Assembly: GCA_016288215.1 (NCBI GenBank)
Contig: JAEEYQ010000059.1
Location: forward strand, 1-64,000
Reading direction: 5' to 3'
Length of the DNA stretch: 64,000 nucleotides
Source: Lentisphaeria bacterium
GTDB taxonomy: Bacteria > Verrucomicrobiota > Lentisphaeria > Oligosphaerales > Oligosphaeraceae
Shown: one piece after another, positions 6,670-15,556 of the stretch
How the letters are laid out: every line of letters begins with the position of its first letter
How positions within the stretch are numbered: the first letter of the stretch is position 1
Notes under the pieces: model-generated
The model's input: the letters and a program-made list of their open reading frames with translations, nothing else
Databases searched by the model: none
Told to the model about the DNA's origin: nothing
Made by a program: the position numbers and the translations under genes

Positions 6670-9489
6670 TTAGTCCAGCAGGAAGCGGAAATCCTCCAAC
6701 GTCAGGCGGTTGTCTCCTGTGTCGGAAAGGACGGCGGTGGCCAGTCGGCTCTTTTTCAGCTGGAGCTGGCGGACCTTCTCCTCCACGGTGCCGCGGGTGA
6801 TGAGGCGATAGGCGACGACGGGCAAGGTCTGGCCGATGCGGAAGGCGCGGTCGATGGCCTGCGCCTCGATGGCGGGATTCCACCATGGGTCCAGAAGGAA
6901 GACATAGTTGGCGGCGGTCAAATTCAGGCCCGTGCCGCCGGCCTTCAGGCTGATGAGAAAGACGGATTTTTCCGTAGATGTCTGGAAATCATTGACTAAG
7001 GCCCCCCTATCGGAGGTCTGTCCGTCCAGGTAGCAGTAGCCGATGGAGAAGCGTTCCAGACGGGATGCCACCAGTTTCAGCAGCTGAGTGAATTGGGAGA
7101 AGACCAGGGCCTTGTGGCCGGCCTCCTTCAGCTCCGTCAGTTTGTCCATGAGCAGCAGGAGTTTGGCGGAGTCGTCGGCTTCGCGGGAGGCGTCGATGAG
7201 GGCGGGATGACAGGCGGCCTGCCGTAGCCGCAGCAGGGCGACCAGAGGCTCCAGTGAGCCGTTCGAGCCTTTGGCGGCGGCGGTGTTGTCGGCGGGAGCG
7301 GGGGACTCCGCGAGAAGGTTGCGATAATAGGCTCTCAGCTCCTCGTAGCGGGCCTTTTCCTCCTCTTCCGGCTCGCACCAGAGAATCTCTTCCGTTTTGG
7401 GTGGAAGATCGGAGGCGACCTGCTGTTTGGTTCGTCGTAAGATGAAGGGGGCCACGCCTTTGCGAAGCTGGGCCAGGGCCGGCTTGTCCAGATGGCCTCC
7501 GCTTTGGACCGTGGCGAAGTGGGGGCCGAACAGCCCAGGATTCAAAAACTCCAGTTGGCTAAACAGTTCTCCCAGATGGTTTTCCACAGGCGTGCCCGTC
7601 ATGGCGATGCGGTGGGCGGCACGGATGGCGCGGGCGGCCTTCGCCGTGGCGCTGTCCATGTTCTTGATGGCTTGGGATTCGTCTAAGATACAGTAGCCGA
7701 AGGAGATGGCGGAAAGGGTGACCGCATCGTTGCGCAGGGTGCCATAGGTGGTCAGAACGCAGTCGGCCTGACGGAATTCGGGGCTTTGGATGCTACGGCC
7801 GCTGCCGGCGTAGACATGGACGGACAGGGAGGGCGCGAATTTTTCCGCTTCTTGTAACCAATTGAATATCAATGACTTAGGCATTACGATAAGAGAAGGT
7901 TTCGGAATGCGCCCTTGAGAGGTGGCCAAAAGGGCAAGAACCTGGATGGTCTTGCCCAAACCCATGTCGTCCGCCAGACAGGCCCCCAGATGGAGCCGTT
8001 GCATGTAGAGAAGCCAGCCAAGCCCCTCCTGCTGATAGGGGCGCAGGGTGGCCTGAAAATTTGGCGGGGGGAGGGCGGCGGCGGGCCGCAGGGCGGGGTC
8101 GTGGAGCTCCTGCAATGTCTTCTCGAAGGCGGCGTCCGCCTCCAAAGTTCGGTCGGCCAAGATGGCATCCAGCAAGGCGGCCTGCTCGCGGCGGAAGCGG
8201 AGTCGGTCGTCTTCGATTTCGCCAATCTCCAGCAGCGCCGTGAAATGGAGCAGCCAGTCTGTGGGCAGCATGCCGTAGGTTCCGTCGTCAAGGCGGACGG
8301 CGTTTGAACCATGCCGAAGTGCCTGAAGCAGAACGGGTAAGGGAACAAGTTGCCCGTCGAAGTCCACACCGCCTTTCAAATCGAACCAGTCTTGGCCTGA
8401 GCTCATGGACAGCGGTTTGGGGACGGGGCGGCGGTAGGTTTTGCCCTCCGCATGGATGAGCCAGCCTTCCATGACCAGAGTTCGGACGCAGCTGTCCAGC
8501 CGGGCGGGGGGCAGTTTCCATCCGATTTCCTCTTCGGTGGCTTTGGCGTTGTAGCGGAAGCCCAGCTCGGAGAGGCGCTCCTGAAGCAGCTTCTCCGTGG
8601 CGGGATCTCGGGGGATGACGGTGCCGGGGAGGCGTCCGGGCAGGCAGGGGGTCTCGTCGTCGGGGGCGCAGCGGACGCCGTCATAGGCGAAATTCAGGTC
8701 CGCATGGAGTTGTTCGTGGCCCTGATAGGTGTATTTGGCGGTCTTGAAATAGAGCTCGCCGGTGGGCTCTATGGCTAAACGTCGTTGCTGCAGGGCGGGC
8801 GGGAGCGCGTCCAATTCCATGGTGGTGGTGAGCGCCAGCTGGCGGATGAGGTCGAAAGCCTCCGAAAAGGGCAGGGCCAGAGGCGGCTTCCCTTCCATGC
8901 GGCGGGCCAGGGAGACGGCGCCGTGGAGATTGACGGGATGGAGCATGTCCTGCAGATAGGCGGTCTTGTTGTCTCCAAGAAGATGGACCTGTGCCATGGG
9001 CACGGCGCCGGCGGCGAGGCGGATTTGCCCCTCCAACGCGACGTCGCCGTTGGGCAGGGGAACGGCATGAAGGGCAAAGTCCGCCGGCAGGGCATGCTGA
9101 AGGCGGAAGCGCTTGAGGCGGGGTGGATTTTCCGCGCGGGAGAGCCAGCGGGCGCGGTCGGTGGCGTCCAATAGCATGAGAAAACTCTGCAGCCGCGATG
9201 GCGGGATAAGAAAGGCATGGGGGGGCAGTCCGGCCTCTGGCGGATGGCAGAAGTGCCATAGGGCGTCCAGAAGACGGCGATCCTCATGGGTGGGGACGGT
9301 GGCTTGGTTGTACTCCAGCTGAAAGGGCTGCAGCCGCCCCGCCGGCATGCCTTGAGAGGGCAGGGGCCGCCAGCGGACATCCAGCCGCAGCCCTTCCGTG
9401 GCCTCTGGCGAATCCTCTCCACGAAGAATGTAAATCAGCTCCACCGAAGCCGTTGGGTCAACATTGATTCGAGGGCGGGAGCTTAGCAT
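6670..9489 (-). CDS. SNF2-family DNA-dependent ATPase/helicase (no SWIM domain)
   Basis: A 939-residue Swi2/Snf2-type protein that probably remodels DNA-protein complexes. The N-terminal half (about 1-480) has no motif I recognise. The ATPase core starts with LADDMGLGKTIQ near residue 510, then motif II LDESQAIKN near 603 and LTGTPVEN. The C-terminal helicase lobe has LVFSQFTQLL, LISLKAGGTGLNL and DRAFRIGQ near 885. The start at 9489 (MLSSRPRINV) was preferred to an upstream frame beginning at 9564, because the extra residues look non-coding and the region is AT-rich promoter-like DNA. No neighbouring nuclease or methylase suggests a restriction or defence island. A second, different SNF2 protein lies at 49703-52918. 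An AT-rich palindromic motif is buried in the gene at 7859-7879. Confidence 0.9.
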   Translation of the reverse strand: MLSSRPRINVDPTASVELIYILRGEDSPEATEGLRLDVRWRPLPSQGMPAGRLQPFQLEYNQATVPTHEDRRLLDALWHFCHPPEAGLPPHAFLIPPSRLQSFLMLLDATDRARWLSRAENPPRLKRFRLQHALPADFALHAVPLPNGDVALEGQIRLAAGAVPMAQVHLLGDNKTAYLQDMLHPVNLHGAVSLARRMEGKPPLALPFSEAFDLIRQLALTTTMELDALPPALQQRRLAIEPTGELYFKTAKYTYQGHEQLHADLNFAYDGVRCAPDDETPCLPGRLPGTVIPRDPATEKLLQERLSELGFRYNAKATEEEIGWKLPPARLDSCVRTLVMEGWLIHAEGKTYRRPVPKPLSMSSGQDWFDLKGGVDFDGQLVPLPVLLQALRHGSNAVRLDDGTYGMLPTDWLLHFTALLEIGEIEDDRLRFRREQAALLDAILADRTLEADAAFEKTLQELHDPALRPAAALPPPNFQATLRPYQQEGLGWLLYMQRLHLGACLADDMGLGKTIQVLALLATSQGRIPKPSLIVMPKSLIFNWLQEAEKFAPSLSVHVYAGSGRSIQSPEFRQADCVLTTYGTLRNDAVTLSAISFGYCILDESQAIKNMDSATAKAARAIRAAHRIAMTGTPVENHLGELFSQLEFLNPGLFGPHFATVQSGGHLDKPALAQLRKGVAPFILRRTKQQVASDLPPKTEEILWCEPEEEEKARYEELRAYYRNLLAESPAPADNTAAAKGSNGSLEPLVALLRLRQAACHPALIDASREADDSAKLLLLMDKLTELKEAGHKALVFSQFTQLLKLVASRLERFSIGYCYLDGQTSDRGALVNDFQTSTEKSVFLISLKAGGTGLNLTAANYVFLLDPWWNPAIEAQAIDRAFRIGQTLPVVAYRLITRGTVEEKVRQLQLKKSRLATAVLSDTGDNRLTLEDFRFLLD
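7859..7879. repeat. Intragenic AT-rich motif, copy 1
   Basis: The plus-strand bases CAATTGAATATCAATGACTTA lie within the SNF2 gene, where they encode part of 'PKSLIFNWLQ' with uncommon codons (TCA, TTG, ATA, TTA). Similar sequences occur inside unrelated genes at 11052-11070, 26460-26480 and 49277-49296; the consensus is TTGAWWWTCAATGACTTA. Confidence 0.5.
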
Positions 9490-9507
9490 ATATATAATAT
9501 GGAATAA
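9487..9507 (-). promoter_or_regulatory. AT-rich element at the SNF2 gene start
   Basis: On the minus strand the 14-mer CCATATTATATATA sits at 9490-9503, directly before the chosen start codon. The identical 14-mer is found at 24439-24452 upstream of the DUF6807 gene, in the opposite orientation. A related stretch lies upstream of topA at 56611-56635. In this GC-rich DNA these are plausible promoter or protein-binding sites, though here it is very close to the start codon. Confidence 0.35.
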
Positions 9508-9603
9508 AGGATATGATAGGGGATTGATGCCCTTTACCATACCATGATATGGACTGGATTTCAAGCCTCCGCCTGTGGACTTTTTGCCTGTTTGCGGTTC
9601 GAA

Positions 9604-9780
9604 GGCTAGAGGGGGCTAGAGAAGCTAGAAGAGCTATGAGCTAGAGGAGCTAGAGGGGCTAGAGGGGCTAGAGGGGCTAGAGGGGCTAGAGGGGCTAGAG
9701 GGGCTAGAGGAGCTAGAGGGGCTAGAGGAGCTATGAGCTAGAGGGGCTAGAGGAGCTAGAAACTCTAGAAACTCTAGAAT
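9604..9780. repeat. Tandem 9-bp CTAGAGGGG array
   Basis: About 18 CTAG cores are spaced mostly 9 bp apart with the unit CTAGAGGGG and variants CTAGAGGAG and CTAGAAGAG, plus two interruptions GCTATGAG. The right end decays to CTCTAGAAACTCTAGAATTT. It lies between the SNF2 gene and the 33-bp repeats. The same CTAGAG core appears singly or in short runs in other spacers of the window, so this looks like an expanded version of that module. Confidence 0.85.
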
Positions 9781-9786
9781 TTAAAA

Positions 9787-9927
9787 CTATAAACACCCTT
9801 GGATTTCGTCCAATAAATGGCGCAAACACCCTTGGATTTCGTCCAAAAAACTGCGCAAAGACTCTTGGATTTCGTCCAATAAATGGCGCAAACACCCTTG
9901 GATTTCGTCTCCTGCAGGAAATCCCAT
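9787..9927 (-). CDS. Possible 46-residue repeat microprotein (hypothetical)
   Basis: A small frame runs from ATG at 9927 to TAG at 9787-9789, beginning 15 bp after the stop of the upstream DUF4838 gene. It is made almost entirely of the 33-bp repeats, read as an 11-residue unit LDEIQGCLRHL with one variant copy LDEIQESLRSF and a truncated last copy. The unit alternates hydrophobic and charged residues with 11-residue spacing, as in amphipathic helices of hendecad coiled coils. The changes in the variant copy (GC to ES, H to S, L to F) keep this pattern. There is no clear ribosome binding site. Because 33 is a multiple of three, other frames are also open (for example a RNPRVFAPFIG unit). The DNA may therefore be a non-coding minisatellite; coding is uncertain. 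Confidence 0.35.
   Translation of the reverse strand: MGFPAGDEIQGCLRHLLDEIQESLRSFLDEIQGCLRHLLDEIQGCL
9791..9913. repeat. 33-bp direct repeats, four copies
   Basis: Units start at 9791, 9824, 9857 and 9890, with an exact 33-bp period. They share AAACACCCTTGGATTTCGTC and then CAATAAATGGCGC; copies 2 and 3 carry a few substitutions and copy 4 is truncated after TTTCGTC. The units abut with no unique spacers, so this is a minisatellite and not a CRISPR array. Confidence 0.9.
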
Positions 9928-9941
9928 GAGCGAAACCCGCG

Positions 9942-12284
9942 CTACCGTTCCAAGGTGAGGGCCCCGAAGGCGCTTCTTTCGCGGAACTGCTTGTCAAACA
10001 CAGGGTTCCAGCTTTGGGCATTTTGGGCGTTGTTGGCGGAGCGGAAGAAGTTGCCGAACAAGGCGTCCCCCTGGCCAGGAATAACTGTCAAGGGGAGGGC
10101 GATGTCCACGCGCCACGTGGTGCCTTCCACGGTGGAGGCCACGGTGATGTCTTTGGCTTCTATGGCGTTGGAGCGGTTTGCCTCCGTCGTCAGCAAGACC
10201 TGGAATTGGCCTTCGGCGTTGACAAGAAGATGCAGAAACTCCTTTTTGTCCTGCCGTGCGGTAAGCATGAACTCCCATTCATCGCCGTCCCAGATTTTGT
10301 CCGTGGCCTTGAGCTTGCGGTTGACGCCATGGTCGGTGACGCGGAGCAGCAGGATGCCGTCCTGATGCCTCGCCTGCAGGGTCAGTTTCGCATCGGAGGG
10401 GAATCCCGTCGTCTCATACCACTTTTGGATGACGGCGCAGTTGCTCCAGTCCGTTGAGCGCGGAATGGAGAGGGAGCGAAGCGGCGCGGTCTTCTGCCGT
10501 TCGATGGCCGCCAGATTGGCCAGCCGCGACAGCTTGCTCTCCAGCATTTTAAGGCGGTCGTCGCGGGCGTTTTCGGCCACGCGAAAATCGATGTGCTCCA
10601 GCCACTCCGCCCTCAGCCGAGCCAGCACCTCATCAAAGTCCCCCGTCAGCTTTTGCCGATGCCACAGATTCAGCATGGCCTCGTCCACGATCATCCGCTC
10701 GCGGCGCACATTCAGCAGAGCAGCCCTGTCATCGGCGCAGGCGCGTTCCGCCTGCTCAAAAAGGGCGTTTGCCTCCGTGAAGAAGGCGGCGTCGAGATAG
10801 GGTCTGTCCGCGCCGTTCTTGTAAAGGAACACGGAGAACTGGGGGTCTGGGGGCATTTCCATCTGACGGCGTTCCAAAAGGGCAAGATAGTCTTGGAGCA
10901 TCGGCGCCGCCTTGCCGTAGAAGCCCTCCATGAAGCGGGCGGTCAGGGCCGCATCGTCCTCTTCCACGTCAAACATCATGTGATAGCCCAGCCAAAGGCG
11001 CAGCGAGAAGAAATTGGAGCTTTCCCATGCCTCGGACTCTGCTTGCATATACTTGATATTCAATGACTTATAACTTCTCAAGTCCTTCGCGAGATGCCCC
11101 AGCATGGTGTAGGGGGCGGGATAGGGGTCCCAATAGAACACCCAATAGGTCCAGATGGACTGCTCTGCACAGAGCTTGCTCCAGCTTCGGAGGCATGCGG
11201 CGTCGTCTCCGATGCGGCTTTCCGTCCATGGCCTGTAGAACTCCCATGTCTTTGGCGAGTAACTCACGATGATGTTCGGCTCGGCGACGATGTGCCCTTT
11301 GGGCGGCTCGCGGGTGAAGGCATAGGCGGCGACGGAGATCTTCACGTCCGGATAGTCAGGCGCGATTCGTTTGGCGATGCCGTTGACAAAATGCAGCATC
11401 ATGCCGCTATGCCCAAGCTTCTCGGCGGCGGCACGGCAATCCGGACAAAGGCAGAAATAATCTGTAATGTCATTGGCCCCAATATGATAGATGTATGGCG
11501 CGGGAACGCCGTCAGTGGCCGCCGCCTTCCTGTCCTGCTCAATCCATTGGCGAAGCTGCTTTTCCACAAGCTGAGAGCATTCGGGATTGCTTAGGCAGAA
11601 ATTCGGCCCGATGGTCCCGATGGGCAGCATGCGTTCCCCCTTTTCGTTCATCGCGAACAGGCTGCTGTTCTCCTTTGGCCAGTAGCGGGAATAATAATAG
11701 AAGGTATGCGCCGCCGTGGGCAGCCCCAACACCATGCCATTCCTCCATTCGGACATCTTCAGCGCGGCCCCCAGCTCATCGTCGCTCGCCTTCGCTCCAT
11801 GGATTTGGACGTAGATTTTGCGGTAATCAAACGCGGGAACCCGTCTTCGCATGACATCGTGAAGGGAGATGGAAGTCGCCTTGGGCACGCGGCATGTCCA
11901 ATAGTCGAACCACTCGCAGTCGGCGAATTCGCGGAAGAAGTCATAGACGGCGAAGACAGCTCCGCCTTGGCTGCCGCCCGTGAGGACGACGCGATTGCCG
12001 CTGACATGCAGAATCGTCTCCTCTCGCTTCAGCTCTTCGGCAAGATAGCCGAGTTCGCGGGCGGCCAACGTGTCTCCGATGAAGACCGCCGCCCCTTCCG
12101 GAGCCTGAGTCTGAACCTGCGGCGCCTTCCCGATGATGCGCTCGAAGAGGCGGCAAAACCTTTCCACGGCAATCCGCTCCATGGTGGTGGGGTTTTCCGG
12201 CTGAACGACCACGCAGTCCGCCTCCAATTCCATGGCCATGACTGAAACACATAGCATGGCGCCGCAAAGGACAAGTCGCAACAT
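9942..12284 (-). CDS. Secreted DUF4838 protein with C-terminal CBM9-like domain
   Basis: A 780-residue exported protein. The signal peptide is MLRLVLCGAMLCVSVMAMEL. Residues about 20-130 resemble the alpha/beta domain that precedes the catalytic barrel in hexosaminidase-like enzymes (FIGDT, GNRVVLTGGSQGGAVFAVYDFF). The middle (about 130-500) matches the DUF4838 barrel with HIGANDITDYFCLCPDC, ISVAAYAFTREPPKG and WTYWVFYWDPYP. The C-terminus (about 640-780) looks like a family-9-type carbohydrate-binding fold (DKIWDGDEWEFMLTAR, WRVDIALPLTVIPGQGD). DUF4838 proteins are frequent in PVC and Bacteroidota glycan loci and are presumed glycosidases; the substrate is unknown. The start at 12284 is supported by GGAGA upstream; a longer frame to 12338 has no ribosome binding site. 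An AT-rich motif lies inside at 11052-11070. Confidence 0.82.
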   Translation of the reverse strand: MLRLVLCGAMLCVSVMAMELEADCVVVQPENPTTMERIAVERFCRLFERIIGKAPQVQTQAPEGAAVFIGDTLAARELGYLAEELKREETILHVSGNRVVLTGGSQGGAVFAVYDFFREFADCEWFDYWTCRVPKATSISLHDVMRRRVPAFDYRKIYVQIHGAKASDDELGAALKMSEWRNGMVLGLPTAAHTFYYYSRYWPKENSSLFAMNEKGERMLPIGTIGPNFCLSNPECSQLVEKQLRQWIEQDRKAAATDGVPAPYIYHIGANDITDYFCLCPDCRAAAEKLGHSGMMLHFVNGIAKRIAPDYPDVKISVAAYAFTREPPKGHIVAEPNIIVSYSPKTWEFYRPWTESRIGDDAACLRSWSKLCAEQSIWTYWVFYWDPYPAPYTMLGHLAKDLRSYKSLNIKYMQAESEAWESSNFFSLRLWLGYHMMFDVEEDDAALTARFMEGFYGKAAPMLQDYLALLERRQMEMPPDPQFSVFLYKNGADRPYLDAAFFTEANALFEQAERACADDRAALLNVRRERMIVDEAMLNLWHRQKLTGDFDEVLARLRAEWLEHIDFRVAENARDDRLKMLESKLSRLANLAAIERQKTAPLRSLSIPRSTDWSNCAVIQKWYETTGFPSDAKLTLQARHQDGILLLRVTDHGVNRKLKATDKIWDGDEWEFMLTARQDKKEFLHLLVNAEGQFQVLLTTEANRSNAIEAKDITVASTVEGTTWRVDIALPLTVIPGQGDALFGNFFRSANNAQNAQSWNPVFDKQFRERSAFGALTLER
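11052..11070. repeat. Intragenic AT-rich motif, copy 2
   Basis: CTTGATATTCAATGACTTA on the plus strand, inside the DUF4838 gene. In the gene's frame it encodes KSLNIK, with the same frame relation (AAG TCA TTG) as the SNF2 and GH99-like copies. Confidence 0.5.
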
Positions 12285-12897
12285 GGCTGTCTCCGTTCTC
12301 AACGTTGCTTTCAGAGATAAGGGGCATTCGCCCCGCATGGAATTTTCTCAAGTTGACTCATAATCTACTCTGTCAAACGCCATTCCACAAGTCACCCCAG
12401 TCCTGAAATGACGAGTGGATAAAAAGTGAAGAGTGAAAAGAGATGCCGAAATAATGAATGCATAGAATGAAACTTATGGCCATTCCATGACAAAAAGAAA
12501 AACGGCGAAAAACGTGTCCGAAAGGGCGAAAAATGGCCTCAAATTTTTCGAGGAATGGCCGTGGGGGCCCCAGAAGGGCCCTCTGGCGCATTTTGAGCGT
12601 GACCCTGTGTAATTAATACGTCTTTTGCAAATGGGGCCTAAAATGGCCCTCTGACGCAATTCTGGCCAACTTTCATTTTCTTTCATTCTTTGAAATATGA
12701 TGTGGAAAATGTTGCCATGGCTGAATGATGACCTCCCGTCTCCCGTCCCCCGTCCCATGTCATATGAAGCGTGACGAACAGCCGGTTTTTGTTGCGTCAC
12801 AGGCAATTTTCATCTCAGCCGATTTGTATTTGAGTGGCCAGACCTTATACTTCTTTCATGAGAAGATTCCATGAGCGAAAAACGGAGAGGAGTTGAC
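12285..12897. other. 613-bp divergent intergenic region with degenerate repeats
   Basis: This region separates the divergent DUF4838 and GH99-like genes and must hold both promoters. A degenerate direct repeat is present: GGGGCC at 12564 and 12633, each followed by GGCCCTCTGRCGCA at 12577-12590 and 12645-12658, about 68 bp apart. A pyrimidine-rich run of CCCGTCT/CCCGTCC units lies at about 12732-12760. A possible promoter for the plus-strand gene is TTGTAT near 12824 and TTATAC near 12845, which is weak. No convincing gene or tRNA is seen. Confidence 0.5.
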
Positions 12898-14769
12898 ATG
12901 AAATCCAATTTGCGGACCTGGTTGCTGACCGTGATGGCGGGATGTTGCGGATGGGGTGCCGTTGGACAAGGTGACGCCGCCCATGAGCCCATGCCCGACA
13001 CGTGGGCCTTCACCGACGGCCTTGGTCGCCAAAGTCTTTCCTATGAAGAGGTTGGAGGCCCCAAGGCAGATCGGACGCTGGCGCTGTTCTATTGGACATG
13101 GCATGTGTCGCAGGGGCATCAGCCTCCGCAGAACAACCAGCAGGTTCTGGACGCCCATCCGGAGGCCCTCAACGACTTCGACCATCCCGCCTGGAAGACC
13201 GGCGTGAAGAATTTTTGGGACGAGCCGATTTATGGCTATTACATCACCAACGACCCATGGGTTCTGCGCCGCCAAGGGGAGCTTCTGGCCAATGCGGGCG
13301 TGGATGCCATCTTCACGGACAACACCAACGCAGACTGGACGTGGAAGAACAGCTACGACCCCCTCTTTGAGACATGGCTTAAGGCCATGGCGGACGGCGT
13401 TCATCCTCCAAAAGTGTCCTTCATGCTGCCCTTTGGTCCCGGAGGCCATGCCAATTCGCAGATAAAATCCTTATACGAAGATATTTATGAACCTGGCAAA
13501 TACCGTCCCCTCTGGTTTATGTGGGAGGGAAAACCGATGCTGATGGCCCATCCGGACCATCTTAAGGAGGATAATCCGCAGGAGAAGGCCCTTCGGGACT
13601 ATTTCACCTACAGGCGGAACTATCCTGGCTATGTGAATCCGTCCCCTCAGCTGGGGAACTGGGGCTGGCTTTCCACGTGTCCGCAGGCGGTCTACTATGC
13701 GGATGAGGCCTCGCAGGCGGCGGGGCGACCGGAACAGACCACCGTCGGCGTCGCGGTGAACCACGATACTGTGCTAAACTGGCTGGCCGCCATGAATGGA
13801 CGGAACATCATCGGCCGCTCCTACACCACCACGGGCTATCATCGGGAGCCGGGCGCCGTCCTGCACGGCTACAACTTCGCGGAGCAGTTTGACTTCGCCC
13901 TGAAGACGGCGCCGCGGGTCATTTTCGTCACGGGATGGAATGAATGGATTGCGGGCCGCTACAAGGAATGGCCCGAAGGGCATAAGACCAGCGTGCCCAA
14001 TGCATTCCCTGATGAATGCAATGATGAATTCAGTCGGGACCTGGAGCCGTCCCGAGGCGCTTTGAAGGACCATTATTACTATCAGTTCGTGAATTACGTC
14101 CGCCGCTACAAGGGCGTGAGGCCCGTGCCTCTGGCCAGCGGCCGGAAGACCATTGACCTTGACGGCCCGATGGCCCAATGGGAGGAGGTCGGCCCCTATT
14201 TCGCCGCCTATCGCGGCAACACGGGCTGGCGCGACGCAGATGGCTATGCCACATGCCATTACACGGATTTCTCCGGTCGCAATGACATCGTCGGCGCCAA
14301 AGTCGCGCGGGACGACTCCACCTTCTATTTTCTTGTGGAGTGCGCGACGGACATCACGCCGCACACCGACCCGCTTTGGATGAATCTGTATATCCACTGC
14401 CCAGGGGACCGTCCGGGTTGGAATTCCTTCCACTATGTGGTCAACAAGACGGCTCCCGACGCGACTCATGCCATTGTAGAGCGCTTTACAGGAACGGGTT
14501 ACGAAAGCGTGGCAGTGGCTAGGGTCCCTTATCGGCGGAACGGCCGCTTCCTGACCATGGCCATCCCAAAATCCGCGTTGGCCATGGAAGGGGAGGAGGA
14601 ACTGGATTTCGCATGGACGGACCATGTGCACGACGCCGACGATTCAGGCGTCCGTCTGGAGGATGGCCGTTGGCAGTATCGCCGCTTTTCAGGGGACCTG
14701 ATGGAGTTCTATGTCAGTGGAGATGTGGCGCCTGGCGGTCGTTTCCGTTTCCGCTATCGGGTTCGATAG
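12898..14769 (+). CDS. Secreted GH99/GH71-like glycoside hydrolase with CBM9-like domain
   Basis: A 623-residue exported protein that probably cleaves a polysaccharide. The signal region is MKSNLRTWLLTVMAGCCGWGAVGQ. Residues about 50-400 form a TIM-barrel-type domain with LALFYWTWHVSQG, NAGVDAIFTDNTNADWTW and VIFVTGWNEWIAGRY; the WNEW signature is typical of GH99-like/WbsX proteins. The C-terminal part (about 410-620) resembles a CBM9-like module (KTIDLDGPMAQWEEVGPYF, LDFAWTDHV). ATG at 12898 is chosen because GGAGAGGAGT is just upstream; an earlier in-frame ATG at 12871 lacks this. The last 56 bp overlap the convergent lipase gene. An AT-rich patch (about 13460-13500) encodes IKSLYEDIYEPG. 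The exact GH family and substrate cannot be fixed by eye. Confidence 0.8.
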   Translation: MKSNLRTWLLTVMAGCCGWGAVGQGDAAHEPMPDTWAFTDGLGRQSLSYEEVGGPKADRTLALFYWTWHVSQGHQPPQNNQQVLDAHPEALNDFDHPAWKTGVKNFWDEPIYGYYITNDPWVLRRQGELLANAGVDAIFTDNTNADWTWKNSYDPLFETWLKAMADGVHPPKVSFMLPFGPGGHANSQIKSLYEDIYEPGKYRPLWFMWEGKPMLMAHPDHLKEDNPQEKALRDYFTYRRNYPGYVNPSPQLGNWGWLSTCPQAVYYADEASQAAGRPEQTTVGVAVNHDTVLNWLAAMNGRNIIGRSYTTTGYHREPGAVLHGYNFAEQFDFALKTAPRVIFVTGWNEWIAGRYKEWPEGHKTSVPNAFPDECNDEFSRDLEPSRGALKDHYYYQFVNYVRRYKGVRPVPLASGRKTIDLDGPMAQWEEVGPYFAAYRGNTGWRDADGYATCHYTDFSGRNDIVGAKVARDDSTFYFLVECATDITPHTDPLWMNLYIHCPGDRPGWNSFHYVVNKTAPDATHAIVERFTGTGYESVAVARVPYRRNGRFLTMAIPKSALAMEGEEELDFAWTDHVHDADDSGVRLEDGRWQYRRFSGDLMEFYVSGDVAPGGRFRFRYRVR

Positions 14770-15550
14770 GAGCGAATTCTCCTGTCTTGAAGAAACGGAG
14801 GATGGGAGCCAGCACGTTCTTCGGCTTCCGAAGGCCCGGATGCATGGCGGGGACCACCCAATGCTTATGGGGGATGGAGTCCGGCAGCCGTGTACTGTCC
14901 ACGGAGACCTTTTCGTCGTATTTCCCCGCGATGACGCCCATGGGCGGCAGAAGCGGCGGTGGCGGGATGTCCAATGCGGGGGAGTCTTTGGCCAGGTCCT
15001 TGAGTGAGGGGAACAGGATTTGGAGCTTTTGGGGCGTGGCCAGCCGTGCCCAGCCGGAGCCGTGGTTGGGTGGCGCAAGCAGGACGACGGCGCGGATTCG
15101 CGCACAGTCCTCCAGCTGCAAATCGGCCATGGCGGTGCGCAGAATCAGGCCGCCCATGCTGTGGGTCAGAACATAGATTTCCTCTTCAATGGGAAGATAA
15201 TTGAGGACGCCCTGCAGCTCGTCATGGAAGCGGCCGCTGAGCTCCGCCAAATCTCCGGAGGAACTGCGGTAATCATAGACATATGCTGTAAATCCTTGAT
15301 TGACAAGAGCTTGTGCAAGTTCTTGCATGGCGAATGCCCTCACGCCCCAGCCATGGACCAAAATGACGGTCTTGCCGGAGGGTGTTTCGGGGCGGATGCA
15401 GGAGAAGGTGGAACCGGGCTTCAGATAGTCGCCGAAGCGGCGGAACAGACTGGGGCGGTTGCTGTTATGACTTTCCCCGGCGGTGGTCGCGGTGGTCGCG
15501 GTGGTCGCAGACAGCAGAAGGAAGAGGAACAGGTGACGCCTCATCGCCAT
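14714..15550 (-). CDS. Exported alpha/beta-hydrolase (lipase-like)
   Basis: A 278-residue hydrolase, likely acting on lipid or ester substrates outside the cytoplasm. The signal peptide MAMRRHLFLFLLLSATTATT contains a Thr/Ala repeat encoded by GCGGTGGTC-type tandem units at 15478-15508. The oxyanion region VILVHGWGV is at about residues 61-69 and the nucleophile elbow THSMGG at about 127-132. Asp and His candidates follow (GKYDEKVSVDS, HKHWVVPAMHP). This arrangement is typical of triacylglycerol-lipase/PGAP1-like hydrolases. It is the last gene of the 14.7-22.4 kb operon, 6 bp after the sigma-54 regulator. Its 3' end overlaps the convergent GH99-like gene by 56 bp. Confidence 0.8.
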   Translation of the reverse strand: MAMRRHLFLFLLLSATTATTATTAGESHNSNRPSLFRRFGDYLKPGSTFSCIRPETPSGKTVILVHGWGVRAFAMQELAQALVNQGFTAYVYDYRSSSGDLAELSGRFHDELQGVLNYLPIEEEIYVLTHSMGGLILRTAMADLQLEDCARIRAVVLLAPPNHGSGWARLATPQKLQILFPSLKDLAKDSPALDIPPPPLLPPMGVIAGKYDEKVSVDSTRLPDSIPHKHWVVPAMHPGLRKPKNVLAPILRFFKTGEFAPIEPDSGNGNDRQAPHLH

Positions 15551-15556
15551 GATGGG

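Noticed and set aside
9791-9913. 33-bp direct repeats as a CRISPR array
   Set aside because: The copies abut with no unique spacers and there are no cas genes; it is a minisatellite.
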